DNA of 64,000 bases from contig CAWFXD010000001.1 of NCBI GenBank assembly GCA_963819695.1, positions 1,860,001 through 1,924,000 on the forward strand. The letters are read 5' to 3'. Below are positions 42,089-50,758 of this stretch, piece by piece. The stretch comes from DASZIT01 sp963819695. Lineage in GTDB: Bacteria; Actinomycetota; Acidimicrobiia; Acidimicrobiales; RAAP-2. The first letter of the stretch is position 1. Each line of letters begins with the position of its first letter. The translations under genes were made by a program, and so were the position numbers. A model generated the notes under the pieces. That model was given only the letters and a program-made list of their open reading frames with translations. It searched no databases and had not been told where the DNA came from.

Positions 42089-43467
42089 GCCGGAGGCTGG
42101 GTGCGGGCCAGTTCCTCACTGGTGGGGACCCGCGGAATCCGTGAGGCATCCGGCAACAGCTCGGAGATGGCCGACATCAGCGCCCCGGTGTCGGCCGCGG
42201 CATCGTGATGACCGAGTTCCACCGCCTGACCGACCCGCACGGTGACCATCGGCGGGTGCCCCCAGGCGGTCATGTTCGGCAACTTGGACGAGCGGGCCCA
42301 CACCTCCTCGGTGCCCCAGAGTCCGATCGGCACCACCGGCGCGCCGGTCTCCTCCGCCAAACGGGCGGTACCGGTCTTTCCCGACAGCACCGGATCGAAG
42401 AACGCGTCCCCCCGGGGGATGGTGCCCTGGGGCAACACGATGACCACCTCGCCGGCCCGGAGAGCGGCGCTGGCCTGCTTCATCGGATTGGCGGAGCCAC
42501 TCCCCCGGTCGACGGCGATGCCGCCGAGGGCCCGGGCCAGGGTCCCCACCACCGGAGCGTCGAAGATCTCCTGCTTGGCCAAGAAGCGGACCGGCCGGTT
42601 GAGACGGGCCGCGACCAGGCCGAGGGCGGCCACGTCGAAGTAGCTGCGGTGATTGGCGGCCAACAGCACCGGGCCCTCGGCCGGGATGTGGTCGACGCCC
42701 TCCACGTCGAATCGGGCATAGGGAAACGCTTCCGGCCGGAACAGCAGCCGAGCCAGGTGATAGGGCTCCAGACCCAGCAGGGAGGGCACCCCCGGAGGAC
42801 GGTCCCAGTATTCGAGCGGCCAGCGCCGGGCCAGGGCGACCAGGGCCAACCGCGGATCGGCATTGAGCGGATGGGGGTGGCCGACGTCGGTCAGCAGCGG
42901 CAGGTCATAGAAGCTGTCCGAGTAGGCATGGGAGGCGGCCAGGTCGACGCCGTGGATGCCGGCCCACTCGCGGACAGCCCGGCGCTTGCCGATTCCCCAG
43001 ACGAACCCGCCGTTCAACCTGCCGGTGTAGCGACCTTCGGCCTCCTCGTACCGGGTGGCAATGACGTCGTCGAAGCCCAGGGCCTCGGCCAGAGGTGCCA
43101 CCAGATCGAACGGCGAAGTGGTGGCCAGCACCACCTGGCGGTGCTGGGCCCGGTGCGCCTCCAGCGCCTCGAGGGCCCAGGGTTGTACCAGGTCGACCAG
43201 ATGTTCGACCGCCCGCTTCCCGGCTCGTCGGGTGGCGTCGGCCGACCGGTTCTGCATGGCCCGGGCGGCCACCCGGGCGAGCCCGATGAAGGGCGCCGAC
43301 TCGCCGAACCGGTTGTAGAAGCTGTACATGAACCGTTCACCGGGGACATGCTGCCCCTCGGTGACCACCTCTTCGGCCACCAGGGCGCCATGGATGACCG
43401 GGCCGCTGGCCTCCCGCAGCAGGGTCCGGTCGAGATCCACGAACACGGCTCCCGACCCCGATGACAT
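42085..43467 (-). CDS. HAD-IB hydrolase fused to PlsC-type acyltransferase
   Basis: About 460 residues. The N-terminal HAD subfamily IB domain has the canonical DxDxT (VDLDRTLL, Asp11 and Asp13 from the ATG used here), unlike the operon 33579-36038. The C-terminal acyltransferase has NHRSYFDVAALGL (HxxxxD) and LPQGTIPRGD. Such fusions are proposed to make phosphatidic acid or to dephosphorylate and reacylate glycerolipid. I prefer ATG 43467 to GTG 43473. It is the first gene of the operon with murT and gatD. Confidence 0.87.
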   Translation of the reverse strand: MSSGSGAVFVDLDRTLLREASGPVIHGALVAEEVVTEGQHVPGERFMYSFYNRFGESAPFIGLARVAARAMQNRSADATRRAGKRAVEHLVDLVQPWALEALEAHRAQHRQVVLATTSPFDLVAPLAEALGFDDVIATRYEEAEGRYTGRLNGGFVWGIGKRRAVREWAGIHGVDLAASHAYSDSFYDLPLLTDVGHPHPLNADPRLALVALARRWPLEYWDRPPGVPSLLGLEPYHLARLLFRPEAFPYARFDVEGVDHIPAEGPVLLAANHRSYFDVAALGLVAARLNRPVRFLAKQEIFDAPVVGTLARALGGIAVDRGSGSANPMKQASAALRAGEVVIVLPQGTIPRGDAFFDPVLSGKTGTARLAEETGAPVVPIGLWGTEEVWARSSKLPNMTAWGHPPMVTVRVGQAVELGHHDAAADTGALMSAISELLPDASRIPRVPTSEELARTQPPA

Positions 43468-43492
43468 GACCACACGTTACTTGGGCCACCTG

Positions 43493-43507
43493 CTCTTGCG
43501 ACAAGAG
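43493..43507. promoter_or_regulatory. Inverted repeat CTCTTG-CGA-CAAGAG
   Basis: Perfect 6-bp arms with a 3-bp centre, 26 bp upstream of the HAD-acyltransferase start. A plausible repressor site for the murT/gatD operon. Confidence 0.4.
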
Positions 43508-43574
43508 GTATTTTGTATCGCTCAGGTGCGGCGTCAATCGTTTCGGCCGGGGCGACGGGTCCCCTGACGCGGCA

Positions 43575-43604
43575 AAGGGATCGCCGGGGGGGTGGCGATC
43601 CCTT
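43575..43604. promoter_or_regulatory. Strong 11-bp stem hairpin in a divergent gap
   Basis: AAGGGATCGCC at 43575-43585 and GGCGATCCCTT at 43594-43604 pair perfectly around a G-rich loop. No T run follows on either strand. It lies between divergent genes, about 107 bp from the HAD-acyltransferase start and 120 bp from the LysR start, so it may be an RNA leader element or a binding site. Confidence 0.45.
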
Positions 43605-43724
43605 CGCACTGACACAACGGGGAACGGAGGGGGGGTTCCTGATCCCTGTGGTCTGTATCCATTGTGGCGAATACCCCATCATCAGTCAAACAGTTATTTT
43701 CGATACCCGCTATCATGTTTAGAG

Positions 43725-44654
43725 ATGGAACTCCGACACCTGCAGGCCCTGGTGGCCATCAGTGACCATGGCACCTTCTCGGCCGCCGCCGATCATCTCG
43801 GAACCGTGCAGTCCAACGTGTCGTCCCATGTGGCCCGGCTCGAACGAGAGCTCTCCGCCGCCCTGATCGACCGAAGCAACGGGCACTTCACCCAGGAGGG
43901 TGAGGCGGTGCTGGCCCGGGCTCGGCGGATCCTCTCCGAACTGGACGCGTTGGTCTCCGACGTGGCTGCCTGCAAGGACGAGGTCACCGGCACCGTCAAG
44001 GTCGGGATGATCGGGACCACCGCCCGGTGGCTGGCTCCGCAGCTGATGGAGCTGGCCGCCGACCGCCATCCGAATCTGGCGTTGATGATCGCGGAGGGGA
44101 TCACCACCGGCCTCGAGTCCCAGCTGGCCGAGGGGCAGCTGGATCTGGCGGTGCTCAATTTTCCGGTGCACGGCAAGGACCTGTTGTCCAGGCTGCTGTT
44201 CGAGGAGGATCTGGTGCTGGTGGTCCCCGCCGATCACCCGCTGGCGGCGCTGGACCGGCAGCTCGTCCTGGATGACCTGGCCGAGCTGAAGCTGATCCTG
44301 CCCCTGCCGGGCACCGCACTGCGCGACGAGCTGGATGCCGCCCTGAAACCGTCGGGCATCGAGCTGAGCGCCTCCGCCCAGATCGACGGGCTCCGGCTGA
44401 TCGCCACCTTGACCTTCGAGGGGTACGGTCCGGCGATTCTTCCCGCCACCGCGATTCCCACCTACCTGCGGACCCGGTTCCGGGCCCTCACCGTCGAGGG
44501 ATTGCCGCGACGCCGGGTCGGGGTGGCCCAGCGGAGCCGGGGACTGCCGACCGCCCCCACCTTGGCCCTGCTCGACATCCTGCAGACGATCGTGGCCACC
44601 GCCGACCTTCCCAGTGGCCTCCACGCCGGGAGCGTTACCGACCCGAAGGTCTAG
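43725..44654 (+). CDS. LysR-family transcriptional regulator
   Basis: A 309-residue LysR protein from ATG 43725: N-terminal helix-turn-helix (MELRHLQALVAISDHGTFSAAADHLGTVQSNVSSHVARLEREL, in parts) and an effector domain from about residue 90 (VKVGMIGTTARWLAPQLM). GATACCCGCTATC at 43702-43714, just upstream, is a small dyad that fits a LysR box. Its target is probably the divergent HAD-acyltransferase/murT/gatD operon or a gene elsewhere. Confidence 0.88.
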   Translation: MELRHLQALVAISDHGTFSAAADHLGTVQSNVSSHVARLERELSAALIDRSNGHFTQEGEAVLARARRILSELDALVSDVAACKDEVTGTVKVGMIGTTARWLAPQLMELAADRHPNLALMIAEGITTGLESQLAEGQLDLAVLNFPVHGKDLLSRLLFEEDLVLVVPADHPLAALDRQLVLDDLAELKLILPLPGTALRDELDAALKPSGIELSASAQIDGLRLIATLTFEGYGPAILPATAIPTYLRTRFRALTVEGLPRRRVGVAQRSRGLPTAPTLALLDILQTIVATADLPSGLHAGSVTDPKV

Positions 44655-44679
44655 CTCGTCTCTGATCCCAACGCCCTCA

Positions 44680-45627
44680 TCAGTCGAGGTTCGACGTCCT
44701 CCAGAGGTTCTCGCGGAAGAACGGGACGACCCTCGTCCACGAATCCCGAAGGGCGTCCCGGTTGGCACTCGGACGGCCACCAAGATCGAACAGGCCACCG
44801 AAACCCATCAGCCGCAATTCGTTGATCGTTCGACCGGTGAATGTGGACCGAGCGTTCGGAGCCCAGGGCATGAAGCTGTGACCGGCGTCGTCAAAGCGAA
44901 GGTGGGCAACCTGATCTCGCTTGCCGGCGGCGGCGAGTCGGGTCACCAGCTTCCCGGCCATCTGCGACGCCGGCCACATCCTGTCCCGGCCGCCGGAGAT
45001 CAACAAGATCGGCGCATCGCTCTTCTCGATGGGTATCGCCGCCGCCTCCGCTGCCGCAGTGTCGGCGAGAGCGGCTCGGTAGATGGGGGCAAGGGAGAGC
45101 CCACGCAGACCCAGCGACGGCCGCGCTCGACGCGGATAGGGCACGAAGGCCATGGGCTTCTCCCCGTAGGACCAACTCGACCGCCGGCGTCCATCACCCC
45201 CGAAGGCCACCCCGGCAAAGACCACGGAACTCGGGGCGTAGGCGACGACGGCCCGGATCCGCCGCGGGTAGGTCGCGGCGGCCAGCAAGCCAAGTTCCGC
45301 GCCCTTGGAGAAGCCGAGGATTCCGACGCCGTCTCCACGTACGGCGCGGTGTCCGGCGAGCCATCCCAGCGCGGTCTCGAGGTAGCCGAGGGGGATCTCG
45401 ACCAGTTGTTTGGGAAGTCCGGGGACGCCGAAGTAGCTGAGCGCCAGGCAAGAGAACCCCTCGGAGGCGAGCAACTGGGCGAGGTGACTGGGTCGCCCGC
45501 CGTCAGAACCTCCCAGAACCAGAATCCCGGGGCAGGGACGGTCGTCGGCCGCGAACAATGTTCCGACCAGTCCCAGGTCCCGGACGTCGTGTGCCTCCAC
45601 CCTCGCCATGGTAAGTGGACGAGTCAA
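44680..45627 (-). CDS. BAAT-type acyl-CoA thioesterase/acyltransferase-like hydrolase
   Basis: A 315-residue alpha/beta hydrolase with nucleophile Ser in ILGFSKGAELGL (GxSxG) and a late His in DDAGHSFMPWAP, a triad like the C-terminal domain of bile acid-CoA:amino acid N-acyltransferase. Asp of the triad is probably in ISGGRDRMWP. Length is close to a stand-alone BAAT_C domain. It probably hydrolyses an acyl-CoA thioester; the acyl group is unknown. Confidence 0.8.
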   Translation of the reverse strand: MTRPLTMARVEAHDVRDLGLVGTLFAADDRPCPGILVLGGSDGGRPSHLAQLLASEGFSCLALSYFGVPGLPKQLVEIPLGYLETALGWLAGHRAVRGDGVGILGFSKGAELGLLAAATYPRRIRAVVAYAPSSVVFAGVAFGGDGRRRSSWSYGEKPMAFVPYPRRARPSLGLRGLSLAPIYRAALADTAAAEAAAIPIEKSDAPILLISGGRDRMWPASQMAGKLVTRLAAAGKRDQVAHLRFDDAGHSFMPWAPNARSTFTGRTINELRLMGFGGLFDLGGRPSANRDALRDSWTRVVPFFRENLWRTSNLD

Positions 45628-45657
45628 CGAGGGTCGCGGCGAAGCTCGGCGAACTGC

Positions 45658-46281
45658 CTACAACTCGGGCACCCGAGGCTCCCGCCACATACGCCACAGT
45701 GGCGGGCCCCCGTGCTCGGACCGGAACTCGTCGATCACCTCGAACCCGAAACGGGCGTAGAGGGGGACGTTGCGCTCCTTAGAAGACTCGAGGTAGGCGG
45801 GCATGCCCTCCTCATCGACCTGGGCCAGTGTGGACCGCAACAACGCCGAGCCGATCCCCTTGCCCTGGCGATCGGGCTCGGTTCCCAACGTGGCCAGGTA
45901 CCAGTGGGGCTCCTTCGGGTGCAGCGCGTCGATCTCCACCAGCAGTTGCAGGGCCCGGACCATCCGCTTTCCCACCAGGAACGGCGCGGTGGGCAGCAGC
46001 TCGAACAGTTCCTTGAGCCCCTGGCGGCGGCGGTTGGGCGGCCCCCAGATCGACGCACCGCCGAAGTCCTCGGTGGTGTACACGTGTCCGAAGCTCAGGT
46101 ACTGCCGGCGGACCAGGGTGGTGAAGAACGAATGGAGTCCGTAGTGCCGGCGGCGGTCACCGCCGAACATGAACAGCGACACCGGGTCGTCATCGAACGA
46201 ACGCACCAGGAGGTCGACGACGACCGGGACATCCGATCGGGCCACTTGCTTGACCACCGGAGAGGCTGGAGAGCGGTCCAC
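45658..46281 (-). CDS. GNAT-family acetyltransferase
   Basis: A 207-residue GNAT protein. The acetyl-CoA-binding motif A is WYLATLGTEPDRQGKGIGSALLRS (the Q/RxxGxG/A is QGKGIG, about 130-140) and the following LESSKERNVPLYARFGFEVID is motif B. The substrate is unknown. The GTG start overlaps the yqgE stop by about 90 bp. Confidence 0.85.
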   Translation of the reverse strand: MDRSPASPVVKQVARSDVPVVVDLLVRSFDDDPVSLFMFGGDRRRHYGLHSFFTTLVRRQYLSFGHVYTTEDFGGASIWGPPNRRRQGLKELFELLPTAPFLVGKRMVRALQLLVEIDALHPKEPHWYLATLGTEPDRQGKGIGSALLRSTLAQVDEEGMPAYLESSKERNVPLYARFGFEVIDEFRSEHGGPPLWRMWREPRVPEL

Positions 46282-46966
46282 GCTCAGGGATGGTAGCCGT
46301 GCATGGTCGCTTCAAATTGGTGGCCGGATCGATCGGGTACCCCGACACCACCGCCAGGGAGCCACCCTGGCGCCGGAGCACCCGCTGCCACAGGCCCTCG
46401 GGATCGGCGGATACCGGGTCGCCGGGCTCGGCCCGAACCACGTACCACGAGCCGTCGTCGATCTCGTCCTCGAGTTGGCCGGCGTCCCAGCCGGCGTAAC
46501 CGGAGAACAGCCGCACCCCCATGATGGCGTCGGTGACGGCTCCGGGGCCCGCGCCGAGATCGATGGTGCCGACCGGGTGGACATCGGGGATGAGGGGCCT
46601 CCATCCCTCGGGCTCCATCCCATCCACATCGTGGCCGACCTCCCCGACCCGGAGCCGGGCCAACCCGATGACCGCGTTGCGGGCCACCGGTCCCCCGGTG
46701 AACAACTCGGCCGGGGGCGTGGCCAACGGGTGCCACTGCGGGAGGACTTCGTCGACGCCCACCCCGCCCGGCTTGTTCAGCACAACTCCGAGGGCGCCGT
46801 GCTCGCCGTGTTCGAGGATCAGGATCACCCGTCGGGCAAAGTTGGGATCCTCCAGCCGGGGCGACGCCACCAAGAGATGGGTGGTGAATGACTCGGGTGG
46901 AGGGGCGCCTCCATACGGGTCGAACCCGCGGGGTGAGAGTGGGGACACACCCCAATCATTGTCCAC
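46190..46966 (-). CDS. yqgE: YqgE/AlgH-family protein
   Basis: About 258 residues from GTG 46966 (MDNDWGVSP). The YqgE core follows: THLLVASPRLEDPNFARRVILILEHGEHGALGVVLNKP, then LFTGGPV, RLFSGYAGWDAGQLEDEI and WYVVRAEPGD. A longer frame extends upstream to 48031, but it lies opposite the enoyl-CoA hydratase gene and is not used. The last 45 residues after GYPIDPATN are unlike the family and overlap the GNAT gene, so the true stop may have been lost. The function of the family is not settled. Confidence 0.8.
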   Translation of the reverse strand: MDNDWGVSPLSPRGFDPYGGAPPPESFTTHLLVASPRLEDPNFARRVILILEHGEHGALGVVLNKPGGVGVDEVLPQWHPLATPPAELFTGGPVARNAVIGLARLRVGEVGHDVDGMEPEGWRPLIPDVHPVGTIDLGAGPGAVTDAIMGVRLFSGYAGWDAGQLEDEIDDGSWYVVRAEPGDPVSADPEGLWQRVLRRQGGSLAVVSGYPIDPATNLKRPCTATIPERGPLSSLSGGQASGPIGCPGRRRPPGAFVR

Positions 46967-47014
46967 CCGGAGCCCGGAGTGGCGCCCGGGGCCGGCTTCG
47001 ATGAGGCTGGCAGG

Positions 47015-47815
47015 ATGGCACTTGTAACCATCGACCGGGTCCGGCCCCATATCGACGTGGTGACCCTCAACCAACCGGACCGGCTCAACTCGATGTCCTT
47101 CGCCTTGGTCGGTGCGCTCTATGCCGCCCTCGACCGGATCGCGGCCGACAACGACTGCCGGGTGGTGATCCTCACCGGGGCGGGTCGGGCCTTCTGCTCG
47201 GGGCTGGAGCTCGAGAACGCCGGGCTCCCACCCGGCACCGAGGACCTCGGCCGCCACCAGATGGGGATGCGGGCGATGGAGTTCATGGGCGGCATCGTCC
47301 CGGCCATGCGGGCCATCCCCCAACCGATCATCGCCGCCATCAAGGGACCGGCCTATGGCGGGGGGATGTGCCTCTCCTTGGGGGCGGACATCCGGCTGGC
47401 CGGCGAGTCGGCGGTGTTCTGCGGGGCTGGCATCAGCAACGGGCTCACCGGGGCCGAACTCGGCGTGAGCTGGCTCCTCCCGAGAGCGGTCGGCTCGTCC
47501 AACGCCGGCGAGATCCTTCTCACCGGCAAGCTGGTCGGCGCGGCCGAGGCCCTCCGGATCGGCCTGGTGTCGAGGTTGATCCCCGACGACGAGCTCCTCG
47601 CCACTGCGGTGGAGATGGCCGAGGGCATGTGCACCTTCAGTCCGTTCGGACTCGCCCTCACCAAGGAGACCATCTGGGCCTCGCAGGAAGTCTCCAGCCT
47701 CCAAGCCGCGGTGGCGCTCGAGAACCGGACCCAGCTGCTGGCCGGACACACCGGCAACCTCACCGAAGCCTCCGCTGCCTTCCGCGAAAAGCGCCGACCC
47801 GTCTACATCGAGTAG
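47015..47815 (+). CDS. Enoyl-CoA hydratase/isomerase-family protein
   Basis: About 266 residues of crotonase fold: VVTLNQPDRLNSMSFAL, AFCSGLELENAG, IPQPIIAAIKGPAYGGGMCL (oxyanion hole), and GLTGAELGVSWLLPRAVG (catalytic Glu region). I chose ATG 47015, with GAGG/CAGG upstream, over GTG 46979, which overlaps little but adds 12 unrelated residues. It is divergent from yqgE. It probably hydrates or isomerises a CoA ester of a fatty acid or ring-containing acid. Confidence 0.88.
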   Translation: MALVTIDRVRPHIDVVTLNQPDRLNSMSFALVGALYAALDRIAADNDCRVVILTGAGRAFCSGLELENAGLPPGTEDLGRHQMGMRAMEFMGGIVPAMRAIPQPIIAAIKGPAYGGGMCLSLGADIRLAGESAVFCGAGISNGLTGAELGVSWLLPRAVGSSNAGEILLTGKLVGAAEALRIGLVSRLIPDDELLATAVEMAEGMCTFSPFGLALTKETIWASQEVSSLQAAVALENRTQLLAGHTGNLTEASAAFREKRRPVYIE

Positions 47816-47821
47816 GACGTC

Positions 47822-48052
47822 GTGATGGCCAAGGCACGGAGGGGGCGGCGGCGCCCGGCGCCGTCGACCGGTCCGCTCGACGGCGAGCGGCGCGAGCACT
47901 GGCGATCTGATGGGCAACCCAAATCCCGGTTCGCCACCCAGGCGGATGCCAATCGGGCCTCCCTCCGGCTTCGGCTGGAAGAGGGCGCCGACCTCGACCC
48001 CTATGAGTGCGGGTACTGCGGCGGGTGGCATCTCGGTACTCGGAAGCAGTGA
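47822..48052 (+). CDS. Small zinc-binding-like protein
   Basis: A 76-residue basic protein with a C-terminal CGYC-GGWHLGTRKQ motif: the CxxC and a nearby His suggest a metal site. The N-terminus is Arg-rich (RRGRRRPAP). It follows the enoyl-CoA hydratase stop by 6 bp, so the genes are probably co-transcribed. I know of similar short proteins in actinobacteria without an assigned role. Confidence 0.65.
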   Translation: MMAKARRGRRRPAPSTGPLDGERREHWRSDGQPKSRFATQADANRASLRLRLEEGADLDPYECGYCGGWHLGTRKQ

Positions 48053-48135
48053 CCGTCGGGATCGGCTGCCTCGACCTGGTGGACCGGGTTAGCCTGTAGG
48101 GCTGGCTTTCCATCGAGCGCGGCACCACCAATCCG

Positions 48136-49491
48136 ATGACCATCACCTCCCGCGACACCGCGATTCACGGTCACGTCGGCACCGAGGCCACCGCCTCTGC
48201 CGACCGGCTGGTGCGCGGGCTGACGCTGGCCGTTTTCCTCCAGTGGTTCGGGGCCAGCGCCATCATCCCCATGCTCCCCGAGTTCATCCGCCACCGGGGC
48301 GGCACCGACTCCCTGGCCGGGTTGGTGATGGCGGCATTCTTCGCCGCCGGCGTGCTCTCCCAGTACCCGGCCGGCCGGATCGCCGACCGCCTCGGCCGCC
48401 GGCCGGTGTTGCTGGCCGGCCTGGTCATCTACGCCGTCGCCAGTTTCGGATTTCTGGCCCCGGTGGGCCCGGCCACCGACATCGGGCTCCGGGCCCTCCA
48501 GGGCATCGGGGCCGGGGCGGCTGAGGTGGCCGCGCTGGCCATGGTGTCAGCGGCGGTGACCGCCAATCGGAGAGGAAAGGCGTTCGCCTCCATCTACGGG
48601 GGACAGGTGGCCGGCATGGCCGTCGGGCCCCTCATCGGCAGCATCCTCGGGGTCGACCTGATGTGGACCGTCTTCCTGGCCGCCGGCCTCACCTCGTTGG
48701 CCGCCTGCCTCCCCGCCCTCTCCGTCGTCGAGGTCCGGGCCGGACCGAGTGCCGGCGATGCCGACGACGCGCGGCCTCGAAGCGACCGGGCCAGCGTCCG
48801 GCTGTCGGCGGCACTCATCGGCTCGCTGCTGGCGGCGGTGGTGCTCGGCCTCACCTTCGGGGTTTACGAGATCTGCTGGACGCTGCTCCTGCAATTCCGG
48901 GGGGCGTCGGGCTGGGAGATCGGCCTGTCATGGACACTGTTCGCGGTCCCCTTCGTGCTGATGACCAGGCCCAGCGGGTGGCTGACCGACCATCTCAACC
49001 GGAAGCATCTGGTGATGGGCGGGCTGACCTTGTCGGTGGTGATGTGCGGGTCGTACCCGTTCCTCCACAGCGTCCCGCTGTTGGTGGCGCTCGGCGCCGC
49101 CGAGGCGGTGGGTATCGCCATCGTGCTCCCGGCCGTCCAGTCGCTGCTGGCCCAGACATCGGACGAGTCCGCCTTCGGGCGGGTGCAGGGCTTGTTCTCG
49201 ACCAGCCAGATCGGCGCGGCCGCGGTGGCGGCGGCGGCGGCCGGGGCCCTCTTCGGGGTGGCGGCGTCGTTGCCGTTCGTGATCACCGCGGCAACCGGGA
49301 TAGCCATCATGGTGCCCATCGCCCTGGTCTGGCGATCGGTGGAGGGCGTCGTCTCCCCCGGAGACGACGCTTCAGCGGATGCCGGCGTAAAGCGACGCCC
49401 GCCACCGGCCGGTGGCGGGAACTGCGCAGAGGGCAGTCCCGGCCTTCACCAACCAGTCGATGGCCTCGGCGTCCGAGGCGTCGCCGGATAG
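48136..49491 (+). CDS. Major facilitator superfamily transporter (drug/metabolite-like)
   Basis: A 451-residue MFS protein with about 12 membrane segments (LAVFLQWFGASAIIPMLPEFI at the start; MFS loop GRIADRLGRRPVLL). The last 60 residues (from VSPGDDASADAG) are hydrophilic, Gly/Pro-rich and overlap the convergent gene at 49372-49857, so that tail may not be real. Substrate unknown. Confidence 0.85.
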   Translation: MTITSRDTAIHGHVGTEATASADRLVRGLTLAVFLQWFGASAIIPMLPEFIRHRGGTDSLAGLVMAAFFAAGVLSQYPAGRIADRLGRRPVLLAGLVIYAVASFGFLAPVGPATDIGLRALQGIGAGAAEVAALAMVSAAVTANRRGKAFASIYGGQVAGMAVGPLIGSILGVDLMWTVFLAAGLTSLAACLPALSVVEVRAGPSAGDADDARPRSDRASVRLSAALIGSLLAAVVLGLTFGVYEICWTLLLQFRGASGWEIGLSWTLFAVPFVLMTRPSGWLTDHLNRKHLVMGGLTLSVVMCGSYPFLHSVPLLVALGAAEAVGIAIVLPAVQSLLAQTSDESAFGRVQGLFSTSQIGAAAVAAAAAGALFGVAASLPFVITAATGIAIMVPIALVWRSVEGVVSPGDDASADAGVKRRPPPAGGGNCAEGSPGLHQPVDGLGVRGVAG

Positions 49492-49857
49492 CCGCGCCAC
49501 CAGCCCGCGTCGGGGATGGTCCTGGGTCATCCTCCAACCGTCGGGCTGCGGGAGCCCCAGGTCCCGGAGCCGGGCCGCCACCCTCGGTCCCGAGCTGTGT
49601 TGGAGACCGACGGTGGTTGGCTTCACCGTTCCATCCGGGTTGTGCTTGCCCGGGATCCAAGTGGCGACCGGGACCTTGTGGGGGCTCCCCCCGAAGATGG
49701 CCAGTGGCCCCGGAGGCGGGGGCTCGTCCTCCGGGTCGATGATGGGCCGCAGGTTGACCCATCCGATTCCCTCCGCCTTTATCTTGGCCATCCGATCGAG
49801 GAGTTCGTCGACTTCCCCGGGGACGAACTCCAACTCTTCGGGACGCGCCCGGGTCAC
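49372..49857 (-). CDS. Uncharacterised protein, third gene of a redox operon
   Basis: About 161 residues from GTG 49857 (MTRARPEELEF). Segments GIGWVNLRPIIDPEDEPPPPGPLAIFGG and VPVATWIPGKHNPDGTVKPTTVGLQH look conserved, followed by LGLPQPDGWRMTQDHPRRGLVARL. I do not recognise a family. It lies 10 bp after the luciferase-like gene, so it belongs to the nitroreductase operon. Confidence 0.6.
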   Translation of the reverse strand: MTRARPEELEFVPGEVDELLDRMAKIKAEGIGWVNLRPIIDPEDEPPPPGPLAIFGGSPHKVPVATWIPGKHNPDGTVKPTTVGLQHSSGPRVAARLRDLGLPQPDGWRMTQDHPRRGLVARLSGDASDAEAIDWLVKAGTALCAVPATGRWRASLYAGIR

Positions 49858-49867
49858 GGCGTTCCCC

Positions 49868-50758
49868 TCACGTCTGCAGGTCGATGATGCCGTCAGCCAG
49901 CTGCTCGAGCTCGGCCCGCCACGAGTGGGGAGCCTCGATCGGGCGGACCACGAACTTCGAGAATCCGACGTCGAGGAAGGCATCCATCAAGTCGCGCAGG
50001 CTGTCGATACCCACCGGGACCACCGCCGACGGGTCGACTCCCCGACGCTGGGCGGCCATGGCCTGGGCCATCTTCGGGGCGATGGGGTGATGGGAGTAGG
50101 CGATGGCCACACCGAAGTGCTCGGGGCTGATGACCCGCCCCTCCTCGTCCGCCGCCTCCTCGATCACCGAGGCGGCCTCGGCCACCTGATCCGGGGTACA
50201 GAGCGACGGCAGCCAGCCGTCGGCGAACCGCCCACACCGCCGGAGCGCGGCGGGGACCATGCCACCGGTCCAGAATTCCAACGGCTGCTGCAGCGGGGTC
50301 GGTGACACGCAGACGTCGTCGAAATCGGCCGACTCGCCATGGTGGGACACCGTCTCCCCCGTCCACAGGTGGCGCAGCAGCGGCAACATCTCGTCCATCA
50401 GCCGGCCCTTGTCCCGGCCCGGCACCCCCACCGCCCCCGCCTCCGGGTGAATCGGGATCCCGGGAACGAAGGTGGTCAGGAGCCGGCCGCCGGACAGCAC
50501 GTCCAAGGTGGCCAGCTCCTTGGCCAGGCGCACCGGATTGCGCCCGGGCAACACCATGGTGGTCCCCAGCTTGAGCCGGGGGTTGTGGGCGGCGGCGAAG
50601 GCCAGCGCGGTCAGCGGTTCGATGGTCGGAGTGGTGAGGACCTCGGGCAACCAGATCGAATCGAATCCGAGCTCGTCGATGTCGTCGACCAGGTGGGCGA
50701 AGCCCTGCTGGTCGGGGACCGCCGGCGCCCCCACGCTCACCCCGATCCGGACCTTCAT
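49868..50758 (-). CDS. Luciferase-like (F420-dependent type) oxidoreductase
   Basis: A 296-residue LLM-family enzyme: IGVSVGAPAVPDQQGFAHLVDDIDELGFDSIWLPE at the start, LKLGTTMVLPGRNPVRLAKELATLDVLSGGRLLTTFVPG, and EFWTGGMVPAALRRCGRFADGWLPS. In actinobacteria most such proteins use coenzyme F420. Substrate unknown. It overlaps the nitroreductase stop by 4 bp. Confidence 0.87.
   Translation of the reverse strand: MKVRIGVSVGAPAVPDQQGFAHLVDDIDELGFDSIWLPEVLTTPTIEPLTALAFAAAHNPRLKLGTTMVLPGRNPVRLAKELATLDVLSGGRLLTTFVPGIPIHPEAGAVGVPGRDKGRLMDEMLPLLRHLWTGETVSHHGESADFDDVCVSPTPLQQPLEFWTGGMVPAALRRCGRFADGWLPSLCTPDQVAEAASVIEEAADEEGRVISPEHFGVAIAYSHHPIAPKMAQAMAAQRRGVDPSAVVPVGIDSLRDLMDAFLDVGFSKFVVRPIEAPHSWRAELEQLADGIIDLQT

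Noticed and set aside
44614..46296. 560-residue plus-strand ORF opposite the BAAT and GNAT genes
   Set aside because: It lacks any conserved motif and its composition matches a mirror frame. The minus-strand genes have clear active sites.
46967..48031. Upstream extension of the yqgE frame to 613 residues
   Set aside because: It is the antisense of the enoyl-CoA hydratase gene, and the extra 355 residues are Gly/Pro/Arg-rich with no family features. The YqgE domain starts near 46966.
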